Origin: Myxococcales bacterium
Lineage (GTDB): Bacteria > Myxococcota_A > Polyangia > Nannocystales > Nannocystaceae
NCBI GenBank assembly: GCA_020633315.1
Contig: JACKDV010000043.1
Location: forward strand, 1 to 29,370
Direction of reading: 5' to 3'
DNA length: 29,370 nucleotides
In this document: in pieces, positions 6,577-15,010 of the stretch
How the letters are laid out: every line of letters starts with the position of its first letter
Numbering within the stretch: position 1 is the first letter of the stretch
Notes under the pieces: generated by a model
Seen by the model: the letters and a program-made list of their open reading frames with translations, nothing else
The model's database searches: none
Told to the model about the DNA's origin: nothing
Position numbers and translations under genes: made by a program

Positions 6577-8643
6577 ATGAAGATCGGTGAGTACGAGCTG
6601 CGCTACCAGCTCAACAAGGGCGGGATGGCGCAAGTGTGGCTGGCGCAGCGCGTGTGGCCAGACGGCAAGACCAAGGTCGTCGCCTTCAAGATGCCGCGCA
6701 CCGTCGTGATGGCGGATCAGCGCCGGACGCAGATGTTCCTCGACGAGATGCGCGTGGCCATGCAGCTCGAGCACGACAACATCGTCAGCGTGTTCGATGC
6801 CGGCATCCACAAGGGGCTGCCATGGCTGGCGATGAGCTACGTGCCCGGGCGAAACGTGGCCGAGCTGCTGCGCGCCGTGGTGCAGGGCGGAAGCGAGTTC
6901 GACTTCGACGTCGCGGCGCACATCACCCGCGAGCTGGGCTACGCGCTCCAGTACGCCCACGGCTTCGAGGTCGACGGCAAGCCGCAGGACATCGTGCACC
7001 GTGATGTCGCAGCCAAGAACGTGATGATCAGCGGCTCGGGCGGGGTGCTGCTGACCGACTTCGGGGTAGCCACGGCGGCTTCGATCGAGTCCACGGGGCA
7101 GCACGTCAAGGGCACCTTCCGCTACATGGCGCGAGAGCATGCGCTGGGGCACGCGAGCACGAAGTCGGACGCCTTCGGCATGGGGACCGTGCTGTGGAGC
7201 CTGGTCGAAGGCAAGGACTTTCGCTGGGACGTGCCCGCGGACGGCATCGTGGCCTCGGCGATGGACGGGTACGTCACCTCGCTGACTCGCGAAGGGGTGC
7301 CGCCCAAGCTGCTCGAGGTGATCCACGGCCTGCTCGCCAGGGACGAGGCCGACCGCTGGTCGGTCGCCGACGCCGTCGAGGCACTGGAGGCGTTCCCGGG
7401 CAAGCGCTCGGTGCTCAAGAAGATGCTCTCCCGATTCTTCGGGTCGGAGGTGCTCAAGTCCGGCCACACCGCGGTGAACTTCCAAGGATCCGACGAGCTG
7501 GACAAGGTGATGAAGATCGGCCTCATCACCGGGAGCGACTCGGAGCCCATCGCGCTGGGGGGCCTCACCGGGCCCAGTGTTCAGGAGGCCGACGTCCGCC
7601 GGACGCCCCGCACGGCCGACGTCTCGACCCCCGCCGCCATCCGCCCGCCTCCCGCGGAGGAACGCACGGAGAGGGTGTCTCCGCAGCGGTGGACCGGATC
7701 ACCGCCCGGGGTGCCGGACACCGAGCTCCTTCCCGTCAGCGGTCAGCAATACACGCCGCAGCCCGGCCGAGCCCCGTCGGCACCGGGGCCACTCGATGAT
7801 CCTGGGGGTGATGCTCGGCCCAGCAGTGAGCCCATGCCCTCGCCAGCGCTCACTGGTGGCCTCTTTGAGCCCAGCGACGAGGTGCGATCTCCCACCAGCG
7901 AACGATTGGTGCCCAGTCCCCGTCTCATCGTTCCGCACCCGCGATCGCGCATCGCGATCGCGATGATCGGGTTGGCCGTGATCTTGGGGCTGACGAGCGC
8001 GGGGGGGCTCTTGTGGATCGTGATGCAGGAGGAGTCGGCCCCACTGGCACAGCAGGGCTCGTCGCATACCAGGGATAGCTCCTCTCATGTCGCCGTGGGT
8101 CGACCGGAGCTCGAGACGGAGGACGTTCGTCACCGGGAGACAGCGGCGTCGGACGCGGCCATCTCGCCCTTCCTCGTGCCGAATCACGAGCCGGACGACC
8201 GCCTCACGCCAGAGGCTCGGGCGGCCGAAATGGCGGAGCCCACCGGGCCCGAGCCCGAGCATACCGACCAGATCGAGCCGGAGGTCGTAGAGCAGAACGA
8301 GCCGCAACCCGAGCCGAAGGTCGAGCCCGCTCCCCCACCCGAACCCGCTCCCACGCCGAAGAAGGCGGCGGCACCCAAGGTGCCCGTACGCATCGTGTTG
8401 GGCTTCGTCCCGCGCGCGGACGTGAGACTGGGCCGTCACACGCACACGCTGACACGCGGCGGCCAGGACGAGATCACTACGATGGTGCCTTCGGGCATGC
8501 GAACGCTTCAATGGCGGCAGTCGTCGTCTGATCCGTGGAAGCGCAAGACGCTCGACCTCGCCGCGGGCAAGGACCACTTCGTGCGGATCGACGCTGGCGG
8601 CCCGACGCACTCGGCGACACCGATGAAGGGGGGAGCGGAGTGA
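6577..8643 (+). CDS. Transmembrane Ser/Thr protein kinase 1 with periplasmic PEGA-like domain
   Basis: 688 residues; the ATG at 6577 has GAGG 8 nt upstream and opens directly into the kinase fold. Cytoplasmic kinase domain about 5-275: loosened Gly loop (GGMAQV, 15-20), ATP-binding Lys38, alpha-C Glu57, catalytic loop HRDVAAKN (141-148), DFG (161-163). The usual APE after the activation loop reads ARE (185-187 region, YMAREHA), so regulation may differ, but all catalytic residues are kept. A disordered Pro/Ser linker (about 340-455) leads to one membrane helix (about 458-483), a Glu/Pro-rich stalk (about 552-600) and a beta-rich PEGA-like end (about 601-673), presumably periplasmic and sensory. 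It is the first gene of the operon, directly behind the sigma-54 promoter, and overlaps the next by 4 nt. Substrates are unknown; candidates are encoded in the same operon. Confidence 0.93.
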   Translation: MKIGEYELRYQLNKGGMAQVWLAQRVWPDGKTKVVAFKMPRTVVMADQRRTQMFLDEMRVAMQLEHDNIVSVFDAGIHKGLPWLAMSYVPGRNVAELLRAVVQGGSEFDFDVAAHITRELGYALQYAHGFEVDGKPQDIVHRDVAAKNVMISGSGGVLLTDFGVATAASIESTGQHVKGTFRYMAREHALGHASTKSDAFGMGTVLWSLVEGKDFRWDVPADGIVASAMDGYVTSLTREGVPPKLLEVIHGLLARDEADRWSVADAVEALEAFPGKRSVLKKMLSRFFGSEVLKSGHTAVNFQGSDELDKVMKIGLITGSDSEPIALGGLTGPSVQEADVRRTPRTADVSTPAAIRPPPAEERTERVSPQRWTGSPPGVPDTELLPVSGQQYTPQPGRAPSAPGPLDDPGGDARPSSEPMPSPALTGGLFEPSDEVRSPTSERLVPSPRLIVPHPRSRIAIAMIGLAVILGLTSAGGLLWIVMQEESAPLAQQGSSHTRDSSSHVAVGRPELETEDVRHRETAASDAAISPFLVPNHEPDDRLTPEARAAEMAEPTGPEPEHTDQIEPEVVEQNEPQPEPKVEPAPPPEPAPTPKKAAAPKVPVRIVLGFVPRADVRLGRHTHTLTRGGQDEITTMVPSGMRTLQWRQSSSDPWKRKTLDLAAGKDHFVRIDAGGPTHSATPMKGGAE

Positions 8644-10256
8644 TCGGCGACGACACCCTGCCCGAGGGAACCCGGCTCGGCGGCGGTCGCTACGAGATCA
8701 TCCACCGCCTGGGGCGCGGGGGCGTGGCCACCGTATACCTCGCACGCCACACCGAGCTGAGCACCCGCGTGGCGCTCAAGATCCTCTCCGAGCAGCGCGC
8801 CCAGAACCTCGACGCCGTGATGCGCTTCCGCAACGAGGTGGAGCTCGCCGCCGGCTTGCCCCCCCATCCATGCATCGTGCGGCCCTTCGAGATGGGGACG
8901 TTCGATGAGCTAGGGGGGCGACCGTACATGTCGATGGAGTACGCGCCTGGGCCCACGCTCGGCGATCTAGTGATGGCCAAGCCCCTCGATGCGGCCAAGG
9001 CGTGCCGCCTCGTGATGGACGTTGCCGAAGCGCTGAGCTTCTTGCACAGCCGGGGGATCATCCACCGGGACGTCAAGCCCAGCAACGTCATCGTTACCCG
9101 CGACGCCGGGCTGCAGCGCGCAAAGCTGCTGGACTTCGGCTATGCCTTCGACTTGGCTCGACACGCGACGGGCCCTGAGGATCGCCTCACCCAGATCGAC
9201 GAGCGACCGGGCACCAAGCATTACATGGCGCCCGAGCAGGCACGGGGCGAGCTGCCCGCGCCCAGCTTCGACGTATACGCGCTGGCGATCTCACTGTACG
9301 AGGTGCTGGTCGGCAACCCGCCGTACCACACCCACAGCCCACGCGACGTGGTGTTGCGCAAGGTGGATCCGGCCAAGCCGTCGTTCTCGATCCGCGGCAA
9401 GCGAGAGGACCTGCCGGAGTCGCTATGTGCCCTGGTCGATCGAGGTCTCGAGCGAGAGCCCGAGCGGCGGATCGCGAGCGCTGCGGAGTTCCGCGACGAG
9501 CTGCGGCGCGTGCTGGCCGAGCTCGACGAGGGGCGCGTTTCGGTCCCGTCATCCGCCGCTGCAATCGGCGTCGAGCCCGGCGACTCGATCCACTTGGCCA
9601 CGATGCCCAGACCCAGATCCGCCCGACGCCGCGCCTCGACCCTGCAATGGGTGGGCTTCGGCTCGGCCATTCTGATGGTGGTGGCGATCTTCGTGATGCT
9701 CGCGGCACGCTTCGTCCTCCGCGACTCACCACCCGGCGCGACCGAGGAGAGCCCGTCACGGCAAGACGCTGTCATGTCGGAGCACTCACGTGGCCAACCG
9801 CGCAAGGCCGAGGTCGCCGAGTCCGCCGACCCCGCCCAAGCGAAGGACGAGCCGGAGCCCTCCGAGCCCGCCGAGCTCGAGCCGATCAAGGTCGCCGAGC
9901 CCGCCCCGAGCCCTATTGGGCCAAAGGCTCCTCGCAAGAAGGCGAATCCGCGGCCGGAGCCCGAGCCCGAGCCCGCCCCGGAGCCCGCGGAGACACCCCA
10001 GCCTCTCCCTTGTACGGAGGTTCGGGCCCAGGCCGACGATGCCAGCCGAGATCGCAAGTGGGCGGAAGTGGTCCGGCTCACCAAGCGCCGCGAGTGCTGG
10101 GCCAACGACAAGCAGCGGGAAGCGCTGCGCGTGCAGGCGCTGTTCCGGCTGGAGCGCTATGGGCAGTGTGCGGCCATGAAGACCTCGACCGATCCCGGCG
10201 TGCAACGCACGGCCAAGATGTGCGAAACCCGTCTGGCCAAGGAGCAAGACCCGTGA
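8640..10256 (+). CDS. Transmembrane Ser/Thr protein kinase 2 with Cys-containing helical periplasmic tail
   Basis: 538 residues from a GTG at 8640 that overlaps the stop of kinase 1 (GTGA); a purine-rich ribosome site (GGGGGAG) precedes it. The kinase domain (about 17-292) is fully canonical: GRGGVATVY loop (25-33), Lys47, HRDVKPSN (142-149), DFG (165-167) and APE (197-199). One membrane helix lies at about 334-360. The outer part has a Glu/Pro/Lys stalk (about 400-455), then a helical, TPR-like tail with four cysteines (458, 486, 510, 528) that could form two disulphides in the periplasm. It overlaps the next gene by 4 nt. With kinase 1 it suggests a pair that senses different envelope signals. 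The kinase call is secure; the sensing role is inferred. Confidence 0.94.
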   Translation: MIGDDTLPEGTRLGGGRYEIIHRLGRGGVATVYLARHTELSTRVALKILSEQRAQNLDAVMRFRNEVELAAGLPPHPCIVRPFEMGTFDELGGRPYMSMEYAPGPTLGDLVMAKPLDAAKACRLVMDVAEALSFLHSRGIIHRDVKPSNVIVTRDAGLQRAKLLDFGYAFDLARHATGPEDRLTQIDERPGTKHYMAPEQARGELPAPSFDVYALAISLYEVLVGNPPYHTHSPRDVVLRKVDPAKPSFSIRGKREDLPESLCALVDRGLEREPERRIASAAEFRDELRRVLAELDEGRVSVPSSAAAIGVEPGDSIHLATMPRPRSARRRASTLQWVGFGSAILMVVAIFVMLAARFVLRDSPPGATEESPSRQDAVMSEHSRGQPRKAEVAESADPAQAKDEPEPSEPAELEPIKVAEPAPSPIGPKAPRKKANPRPEPEPEPAPEPAETPQPLPCTEVRAQADDASRDRKWAEVVRLTKRRECWANDKQREALRVQALFRLERYGQCAAMKTSTDPGVQRTAKMCETRLAKEQDP

Positions 10257-11098
10257 CCCCCATCATCCCGAGCACCGTTGCCCTCAGCCTGTGGCTCGCG
10301 GGCGGCCATGCCGCGCCCGAATCGGACCCGATGGCCGCCGCTTCCGATGACGCTCTGTTCTATCCCGTCAGGATCGTCGTCGACGTGTCCGAGCTCAAGA
10401 AGGAGCAGCCGCCCGAGGATGCCGATGCGACCCAGCGGCGGATCGTCGACGAGCTCGGAGACAAGCTCCAGGAGGGCTTCCACGTCGCGGTGGTCGGCGA
10501 CGAAGAGGCCGAGGCCGCGGAGCTGGTCATCCACCTGTCGTGGACCAACTACGCCGACGCGGACTACTGGGTCTCGGTTCGGGTACGGCGGCCCGACGGA
10601 CGGGAGGAGGAGCCCATCGAGTACGAGTGCGTCGACTGCTTCGACGCGGAGCTCGTCGACCAGACCTATGCGCGAGCGCCCGAGTTCCTTGCATTGGTCG
10701 AGCGTCCCACGCCAGCCACGGGTACCGAGTCGACCGAGAACAGATCCGACCCGTCACAGACCAAGCCGACGCCCCGTCGCCATGGGATGAGGATCGCTGG
10801 CTACGCCGCGATGGGTCTTGGGGCGGGGGTGCTCGTCGGCGGGGTCGTGGCCATGACTCGCCCGCCGACGCCCGCGCAGAACCAGACGATCACCTACAAG
10901 GACTACCAGCCGCTGGGGATCGGCTTGATCGTGGGCGGGGGCGTGGCCTTGGCCACGGGCATCGCGCTCGTGGTGACCGACGTCATTCGTTGTCGCCGCA
11001 AGGGCAACTGCAAGGGCGCACCCGAGCCTGCCACGGCCGCGGTTCGTCCGTGGCTCTCTCCCACCACCGCGGGCATCGGCCTGGCTCGCAACTTCTAG
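10253..11098 (+). CDS. Secreted/membrane protein with CxxC motif and Gly-rich transmembrane pair (paralogue A)
   Basis: 281 residues from a GTG at 10253 overlapping the kinase 2 stop. Layout: signal peptide (1-20), alpha/beta domain (about 36-150) containing a CxxC (Cys126, Cys129), Thr/Pro linker, two Gly-rich hydrophobic segments (about 180-202 and 220-245), then a short tail ending in Phe. Family not recognised. The protein encoded at 23010-23888 has the same order of parts, so the two look like distant paralogues. In this family the N-terminal half may bind a ligand while the glycine-zipper-like segments insert in a membrane; this is a guess. Gene coupling to the kinases suggests it acts with their envelope domains. 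Confidence 0.75.
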   Translation: MTPIIPSTVALSLWLAGGHAAPESDPMAAASDDALFYPVRIVVDVSELKKEQPPEDADATQRRIVDELGDKLQEGFHVAVVGDEEAEAAELVIHLSWTNYADADYWVSVRVRRPDGREEEPIEYECVDCFDAELVDQTYARAPEFLALVERPTPATGTESTENRSDPSQTKPTPRRHGMRIAGYAAMGLGAGVLVGGVVAMTRPPTPAQNQTITYKDYQPLGIGLIVGGGVALATGIALVVTDVIRCRRKGNCKGAPEPATAAVRPWLSPTTAGIGLARNF

Positions 11099-11124
11099 AT
11101 TCCTGGATTCCAAGGGAAGACGAC

Positions 11125-12900
11125 ATGTCGAACAGCAACCATCGCGCCACAGTGCTCACAGTCACTGCTCTTGCGATCGGCTCGGTGCTGGGCCTCAACA
11201 CAGTAGGGTGCTACCGCCTCAACGAGGGGCACTGCGCTCTGCAGGGTGGTGACGCCTGGTGTCGTGACCAGGATCTAGGGTCGGTATGTGTGTACGAAGT
11301 CGATGGATCACTCGGCCAGAGCGATCTCCACGGTTGCCACCCCGCGCTCACAGCAGAGCTCGAGCGGCATGCCCATGTCGAGTACGGGCTGCCGGCGGCC
11401 GTCTTCAATGAGGATGTGGGGGCGGAGCCTGGCGACGAGCAACTGACGACCATCGAGGGGCAGGTGGCGGGGTTGGTGCGGCAGGGGATCCTGCGGCCGG
11501 ACTGCGATGTGGTCCTCGATGACCTGCAAGCGCAAGTGGAGGATGCAATGGCGCTGCGCGGTCAGATCGACCCGGGCAAGGGAAAGGCTCGCAACCCCGA
11601 GCCATATCTATCGGACGGGCAGCGACAGCGGATCGTCGCGATCGTCGACGCGATCGATGCGCGGCTCGAGCCGTGTTTGATGGACGAGGATACCGATACG
11701 GACGGGACCGATACGGACGGGACCACCACGGGTGGCGAGACCGAGACCACGGGCGAGACCGAGACCACGACGGGGCCGATGCCGTGCATGGGCAACGAAG
11801 ACTGCCCGGACGCGGTGGCGCCGCTGTGCGAGCCGATGTCGGGGGAATGCGTCGATTGCAATGGGGTGGCGGACGGCGATGCGGCCTGCGCGGAGCTGGA
11901 CCCCCAAGCCCCGCTGTGCGTGGCAGGGACATGCGTGGCGTGCACGCCCGAGGATCCGAGCGTGTGTGAGGCTCAAGCGTTGGTGTGTGATGAGGCGACC
12001 AACTCGTGCGTGCCGTGCACCGAGCACGACCAGTGCGGGGAGGCGGCCTGCAACCTGTTCGATGGGAGGTGCCTGCCGGCGGATGCCGTGGTGCACGTTG
12101 GGGCAGGGCAGGACTTTGCGACGCTCACGGACGCGGTAGCGGACTTCGGAGCGGGAGCCCAGGGGACGATCATCGTGCACGGCGGTGACTACAACAATCA
12201 AGCCATCACTGTTGACGGAGGCCGGGTGCTGGCGTTCCTCGCGAACGACGGAGATCTGCCTCGTTGGACTCAGGGCGCGGGTGGCTCGTCCCAACTGACG
12301 GTGGCCGACGGCACCGTGCTGATGGACGGTCTGCAAGTGTCGGGGAACACGTCGAGCATGGCTCCCGGAGTGCAGGTAGACGGTGGCCGAGCGTGGCTGG
12401 ACCGCAGCCGCGTCGTTCAGAACTCGGGCGGCGGCGTCGTGGCGCAGAGTGGCGGAGAGCTCGTGCTCCGCAACTGCTTCGTGGGAGTGGCCGTAAACAG
12501 CATCGACGCCATCTCCATCACAGGTGCCGACCTGACCATGCACTACACGACGGTTGGTGCGTCCGCGAACACCGGGATGCCCGCCCGTGCGCTGTACTGC
12601 GAGGGCAGCGGGCAAATCATCGTGCGCAACAGCATCCTCGTCTCTTTCGACGCTGGACCCGAAGTCGAATGTACGGGAGCCAGTCTCTCGGGCTCGGTCA
12701 CCGAAGCCGAGCTCGGAATGCTGGTCGGGACGTGGTTTGCGGACTACAACGCAGGTGACTTCCACTTGTCGGGCACGCACCCCGCACCGATCGACACCGC
12801 CGCCACCTGGCAAGCGGGCGACCCGGCCGCCGACATCGACGGCGACCCGCGGCCGATGACGGATGGCGCCATGGACCACGCGGGAGCGGACGTCCCGTAG
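11125..12900 (+). CDS. Cys-rich lipoprotein-like protein with right-handed beta-helix
   Basis: 591 residues; ATG at 11125 with AAGGGA upstream. An N-terminal hydrophobic segment (about 8-28) ends in VGC (Cys29), a plausible lipobox. Next comes a helical region (about 70-185), an Asp/Thr/Gly/Glu linker (about 187-218) of the low-complexity kind seen in Nannocystales surface proteins, a Cys-rich region (about 221-316, many CxxC-type pairs) and a parallel beta-helix (about 323-570) with repeated short strands such as GGRAWL, GGELVL and GSGQIIV. No active-site signature is visible, so it is read as a surface binding or structural protein, not an enzyme. It sits between kinase/CxxC genes and the effector half of the operon, with a 26-nt gap upstream, the widest in the operon. 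Confidence 0.8.
   Translation: MSNSNHRATVLTVTALAIGSVLGLNTVGCYRLNEGHCALQGGDAWCRDQDLGSVCVYEVDGSLGQSDLHGCHPALTAELERHAHVEYGLPAAVFNEDVGAEPGDEQLTTIEGQVAGLVRQGILRPDCDVVLDDLQAQVEDAMALRGQIDPGKGKARNPEPYLSDGQRQRIVAIVDAIDARLEPCLMDEDTDTDGTDTDGTTTGGETETTGETETTTGPMPCMGNEDCPDAVAPLCEPMSGECVDCNGVADGDAACAELDPQAPLCVAGTCVACTPEDPSVCEAQALVCDEATNSCVPCTEHDQCGEAACNLFDGRCLPADAVVHVGAGQDFATLTDAVADFGAGAQGTIIVHGGDYNNQAITVDGGRVLAFLANDGDLPRWTQGAGGSSQLTVADGTVLMDGLQVSGNTSSMAPGVQVDGGRAWLDRSRVVQNSGGGVVAQSGGELVLRNCFVGVAVNSIDAISITGADLTMHYTTVGASANTGMPARALYCEGSGQIIVRNSILVSFDAGPEVECTGASLSGSVTEAELGMLVGTWFADYNAGDFHLSGTHPAPIDTAATWQAGDPAADIDGDPRPMTDGAMDHAGADVP
11694..11769 (+). repeat. Tandem DNA repeats encoding the Asp/Thr/Gly/Glu linker
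   Basis: A perfect 15-bp unit (CGATACGGACGGGAC) is repeated head to tail at 11694-11708 and 11709-11723. A perfect 18-bp unit (GGCGAGACCGAGACCACG) is repeated at 11734-11751 and 11752-11769. Both lengths are multiples of three, so changes in copy number alter linker length without breaking the frame. The linker joins the N-terminal part of the lipoprotein to its Cys-rich and beta-helix domains. Confidence 0.85.
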
Positions 12901-12918
12901 CTCACCGCGCGCAGCACG

Positions 12919-13626
12919 ATGCTCGGTCTCCGCCCCACCCACGTCACCATCGAAGGCCCACTCGCCGCCATCGAGCTGTGGGACCCACTCTACTCGGTGG
13001 TGCCGCCAACCGAGCGTCTGAGCGCCTGGTTCATGGCCGATATCTCCACGGAGATGCTCACGGACCGCCGACGAGCATCCCAGGTCACCGCGTTCATCGA
13101 GGCAGTCACCTCGACTCGGCCCCGCGTGGACCAAGTACATGCGACACTCGCCCGGCTGCTCGAAGGGGGCATCCTGCATGCGCGCTTCGTGAGACCATCG
13201 TGGGCCGAGCAGGCGCGTGGCTGGGATCACGGTGAGGAGCCGCGACCCCTGAATCCCAACGAGCCGGACGAGCCCGCAGTCGCCCGCCCTACGTGGATCT
13301 CCCTAGAGGTCGTGCATCACGCCCTGCTTTCCACCGCAGGAGTCGAGCTGCTGCTCGCCACCGCTGCCGGTCGAGAGATCCAGGGTCGGCTCGACGTCGA
13401 CGGTCGGTGGCGCTGTGACGAAGTAGACCGCGGCTCTTGTCGTGTCCTATTCCTCGACCACTCCGTGCTGCGTCGGCGCGAGCGCCGGGAGCCAAGCGTC
13501 ATCGAGCCCCAGGAGGACGATCGCGTGTGGCTCGCGGGTTCATCGACCTCACTCGGCCTGACACCAGGCCAGCACCACCGAATCGTGGTCGTACAGCCGC
13601 CACGACCCTACTTGATCTCGGCGTAG
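12919..13626 (+). CDS. Uncharacterised 235-residue protein of the VgrG/effector operon
   Basis: Not recognised. No signal peptide, membrane segment or cysteine motif; the composition is that of a soluble cytoplasmic protein. Residues about 28-105 are mainly helical and end in an amphipathic stretch; about 130-230 are rich in beta strands, ending in a hydrophobic strand before PPRPYLISA. The ATG at 12919 follows the previous stop by 18 nt, without a strong ribosome site, so translation is probably coupled. Being cytoplasmic and next to the effector genes, it could be an effector chaperone or adaptor, a class of protein often encoded beside VgrG and RHS genes. There is no direct sequence support for that role. 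Confidence 0.75.
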   Translation: MLGLRPTHVTIEGPLAAIELWDPLYSVVPPTERLSAWFMADISTEMLTDRRRASQVTAFIEAVTSTRPRVDQVHATLARLLEGGILHARFVRPSWAEQARGWDHGEEPRPLNPNEPDEPAVARPTWISLEVVHHALLSTAGVELLLATAAGREIQGRLDVDGRWRCDEVDRGSCRVLFLDHSVLRRRERREPSVIEPQEDDRVWLAGSSTSLGLTPGQHHRIVVVQPPRPYLISA

Positions 13627-13630
13627 CGCC

Positions 13631-15010
13631 ATGACTCATCCATTCCACCGGCCCGTCGATCGTGGTAGCGGCCTATCGCTCGGCCTCGCGGTCCTGCTCA
13701 CGGTAAATAGCTGTACTCAGAGCAACGACGAGCCCGCCAAGGCCCCCTCCGAACCTACGAGACTGCGATTCGACCTTCCGTCCGCGGTACAGATCTCCGT
13801 CGACGGCGGTCCCTACCGGCCCCCGCCCGCGCTACCGCTCGAGGTGAGTGCAGGCCCCCACTCCGTCGATCTGAGGGCCAAGTGCCAGGAGTTGCGCCTC
13901 GACGTCGAGGCCAGCGTGGGGAAGACCGCGACGGTCGACCACGAGGCTGTGCCCGAGCTGACAGTCGTGACGCTCGAGGTGACGACGCAAGACCACGAAG
14001 GCAATGCGGTCGGGCACTCGGTCTCGCTCGATGATGTAATCGTGGGGACCGGGAATCCGAGGTCGACGATCACTGTGCCTGGATGTGAGTATCGGGTGAA
14101 GGTCGCTCACACCGGAGAACTCGGGGGATTCATCGAGGACATCGACTTCGGCCGCCAAGAACGGGTGACCCGGAGCGTGGTCCTGGCGCCCGGGCCGGAC
14201 ATGGTGCGGATTCGCGGCGCACGTTTCACACCAGGGACGGCACCAGACCTACTGGAGACATACTTCGACCACTGCTACACGTCCAAGCCCGTCGCGGTCG
14301 ACATCGAGACCTTTGACATCGACCGCACGGAGGTGACGACGGAACAGTATTTTGCCTGTCGCCGCGCGGGTGAGTGCATGGCCAGACTGGAATGGTCCTA
14401 CACAAGGAAACCGAGCTTCGAAAGGTACCGGTGCAATCTCTCTGGATCTCGAAACAATAAAGAAATCAGGCCCGACCGTGCGCACCTGCCGATGAATTGC
14501 ATCGCTCAGTGGGAAGCCGAGGACTATTGTCGCTGGGCAGGCAAACGACTCGTATTCGACCACGAGTGGGAGTTCGCAGCCCGCAGCCGCAACCAGAGCT
14601 ACCAGACATCATGGGGAGACACGAACATCCCCTGTGTCAACAAGACCTACAACAAAAATGGGGAGGAATCCTGCAGGTATACAATGGAAGAGCCGCCCCC
14701 CCCGCTCGAGCCATGCGCGTTCCCGCTCACAAACACCGAACAGGGCGTCTGTGACATGATGGGAAATCTAGGAGAGATCGTGGCCTTCGCGAATTTCCCT
14801 GGTCGAGACATGACGGCGTACGAAGCCATTGGCCCCGGGCACGACCCGAGCTTTCGTCAGTACACCATGGGTTCCTCGGGTTTCTCCAACAACATCTGCG
14901 GCACGTTCATCGATGGAGACTGGTCTCCGTACAATCAGTTCTTCGGTGAGGGATTCCGCTGTGCGCGGAGCGTTGAACCGCGAGACAACGTGAGGGAACA
15001 CCGCCGGTGA
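13631..15010 (+). CDS. Lipoprotein with PEGA-like region and FGE/SUMF1-type (DUF323) domain
   Basis: 459 residues. The N-terminal signal ends in VNSC (Cys28), a likely lipobox. Residues about 42-185 are beta-rich and PEGA-like. Residues about 190-452 resemble the formylglycine-generating-enzyme / PvdO / EgtB C-type lectin-like fold: TEVTTEQYFAC (start of the fold), CIAQWEAEDYCRWAGKRL, EWEFAAR, MMGNLGE in place of GNVWEW, MGSSGFS in place of RGGSW, and GFRCAR at the end. The altered core motifs make sulfatase-maturing activity doubtful, so a binding role is more likely. The FGE-like half is clearly less GC-rich than the flanking genes (28 of 60 G+C in 14401-14460). The gene ends overlapping the M23 gene, and the lipoprotein could be its periplasmic partner or immunity factor; this is inference. 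Confidence 0.82.
   Translation: MTHPFHRPVDRGSGLSLGLAVLLTVNSCTQSNDEPAKAPSEPTRLRFDLPSAVQISVDGGPYRPPPALPLEVSAGPHSVDLRAKCQELRLDVEASVGKTATVDHEAVPELTVVTLEVTTQDHEGNAVGHSVSLDDVIVGTGNPRSTITVPGCEYRVKVAHTGELGGFIEDIDFGRQERVTRSVVLAPGPDMVRIRGARFTPGTAPDLLETYFDHCYTSKPVAVDIETFDIDRTEVTTEQYFACRRAGECMARLEWSYTRKPSFERYRCNLSGSRNNKEIRPDRAHLPMNCIAQWEAEDYCRWAGKRLVFDHEWEFAARSRNQSYQTSWGDTNIPCVNKTYNKNGEESCRYTMEEPPPPLEPCAFPLTNTEQGVCDMMGNLGEIVAFANFPGRDMTAYEAIGPGHDPSFRQYTMGSSGFSNNICGTFIDGDWSPYNQFFGEGFRCARSVEPRDNVREHRR

Noticed and set aside
13631..15010. Active formylglycine-generating enzyme
   Set aside because: Core motifs are changed (GNLGE for GNVWE, GSSGFS for RGGSW) and no sulfatase is nearby; only the fold is supported.
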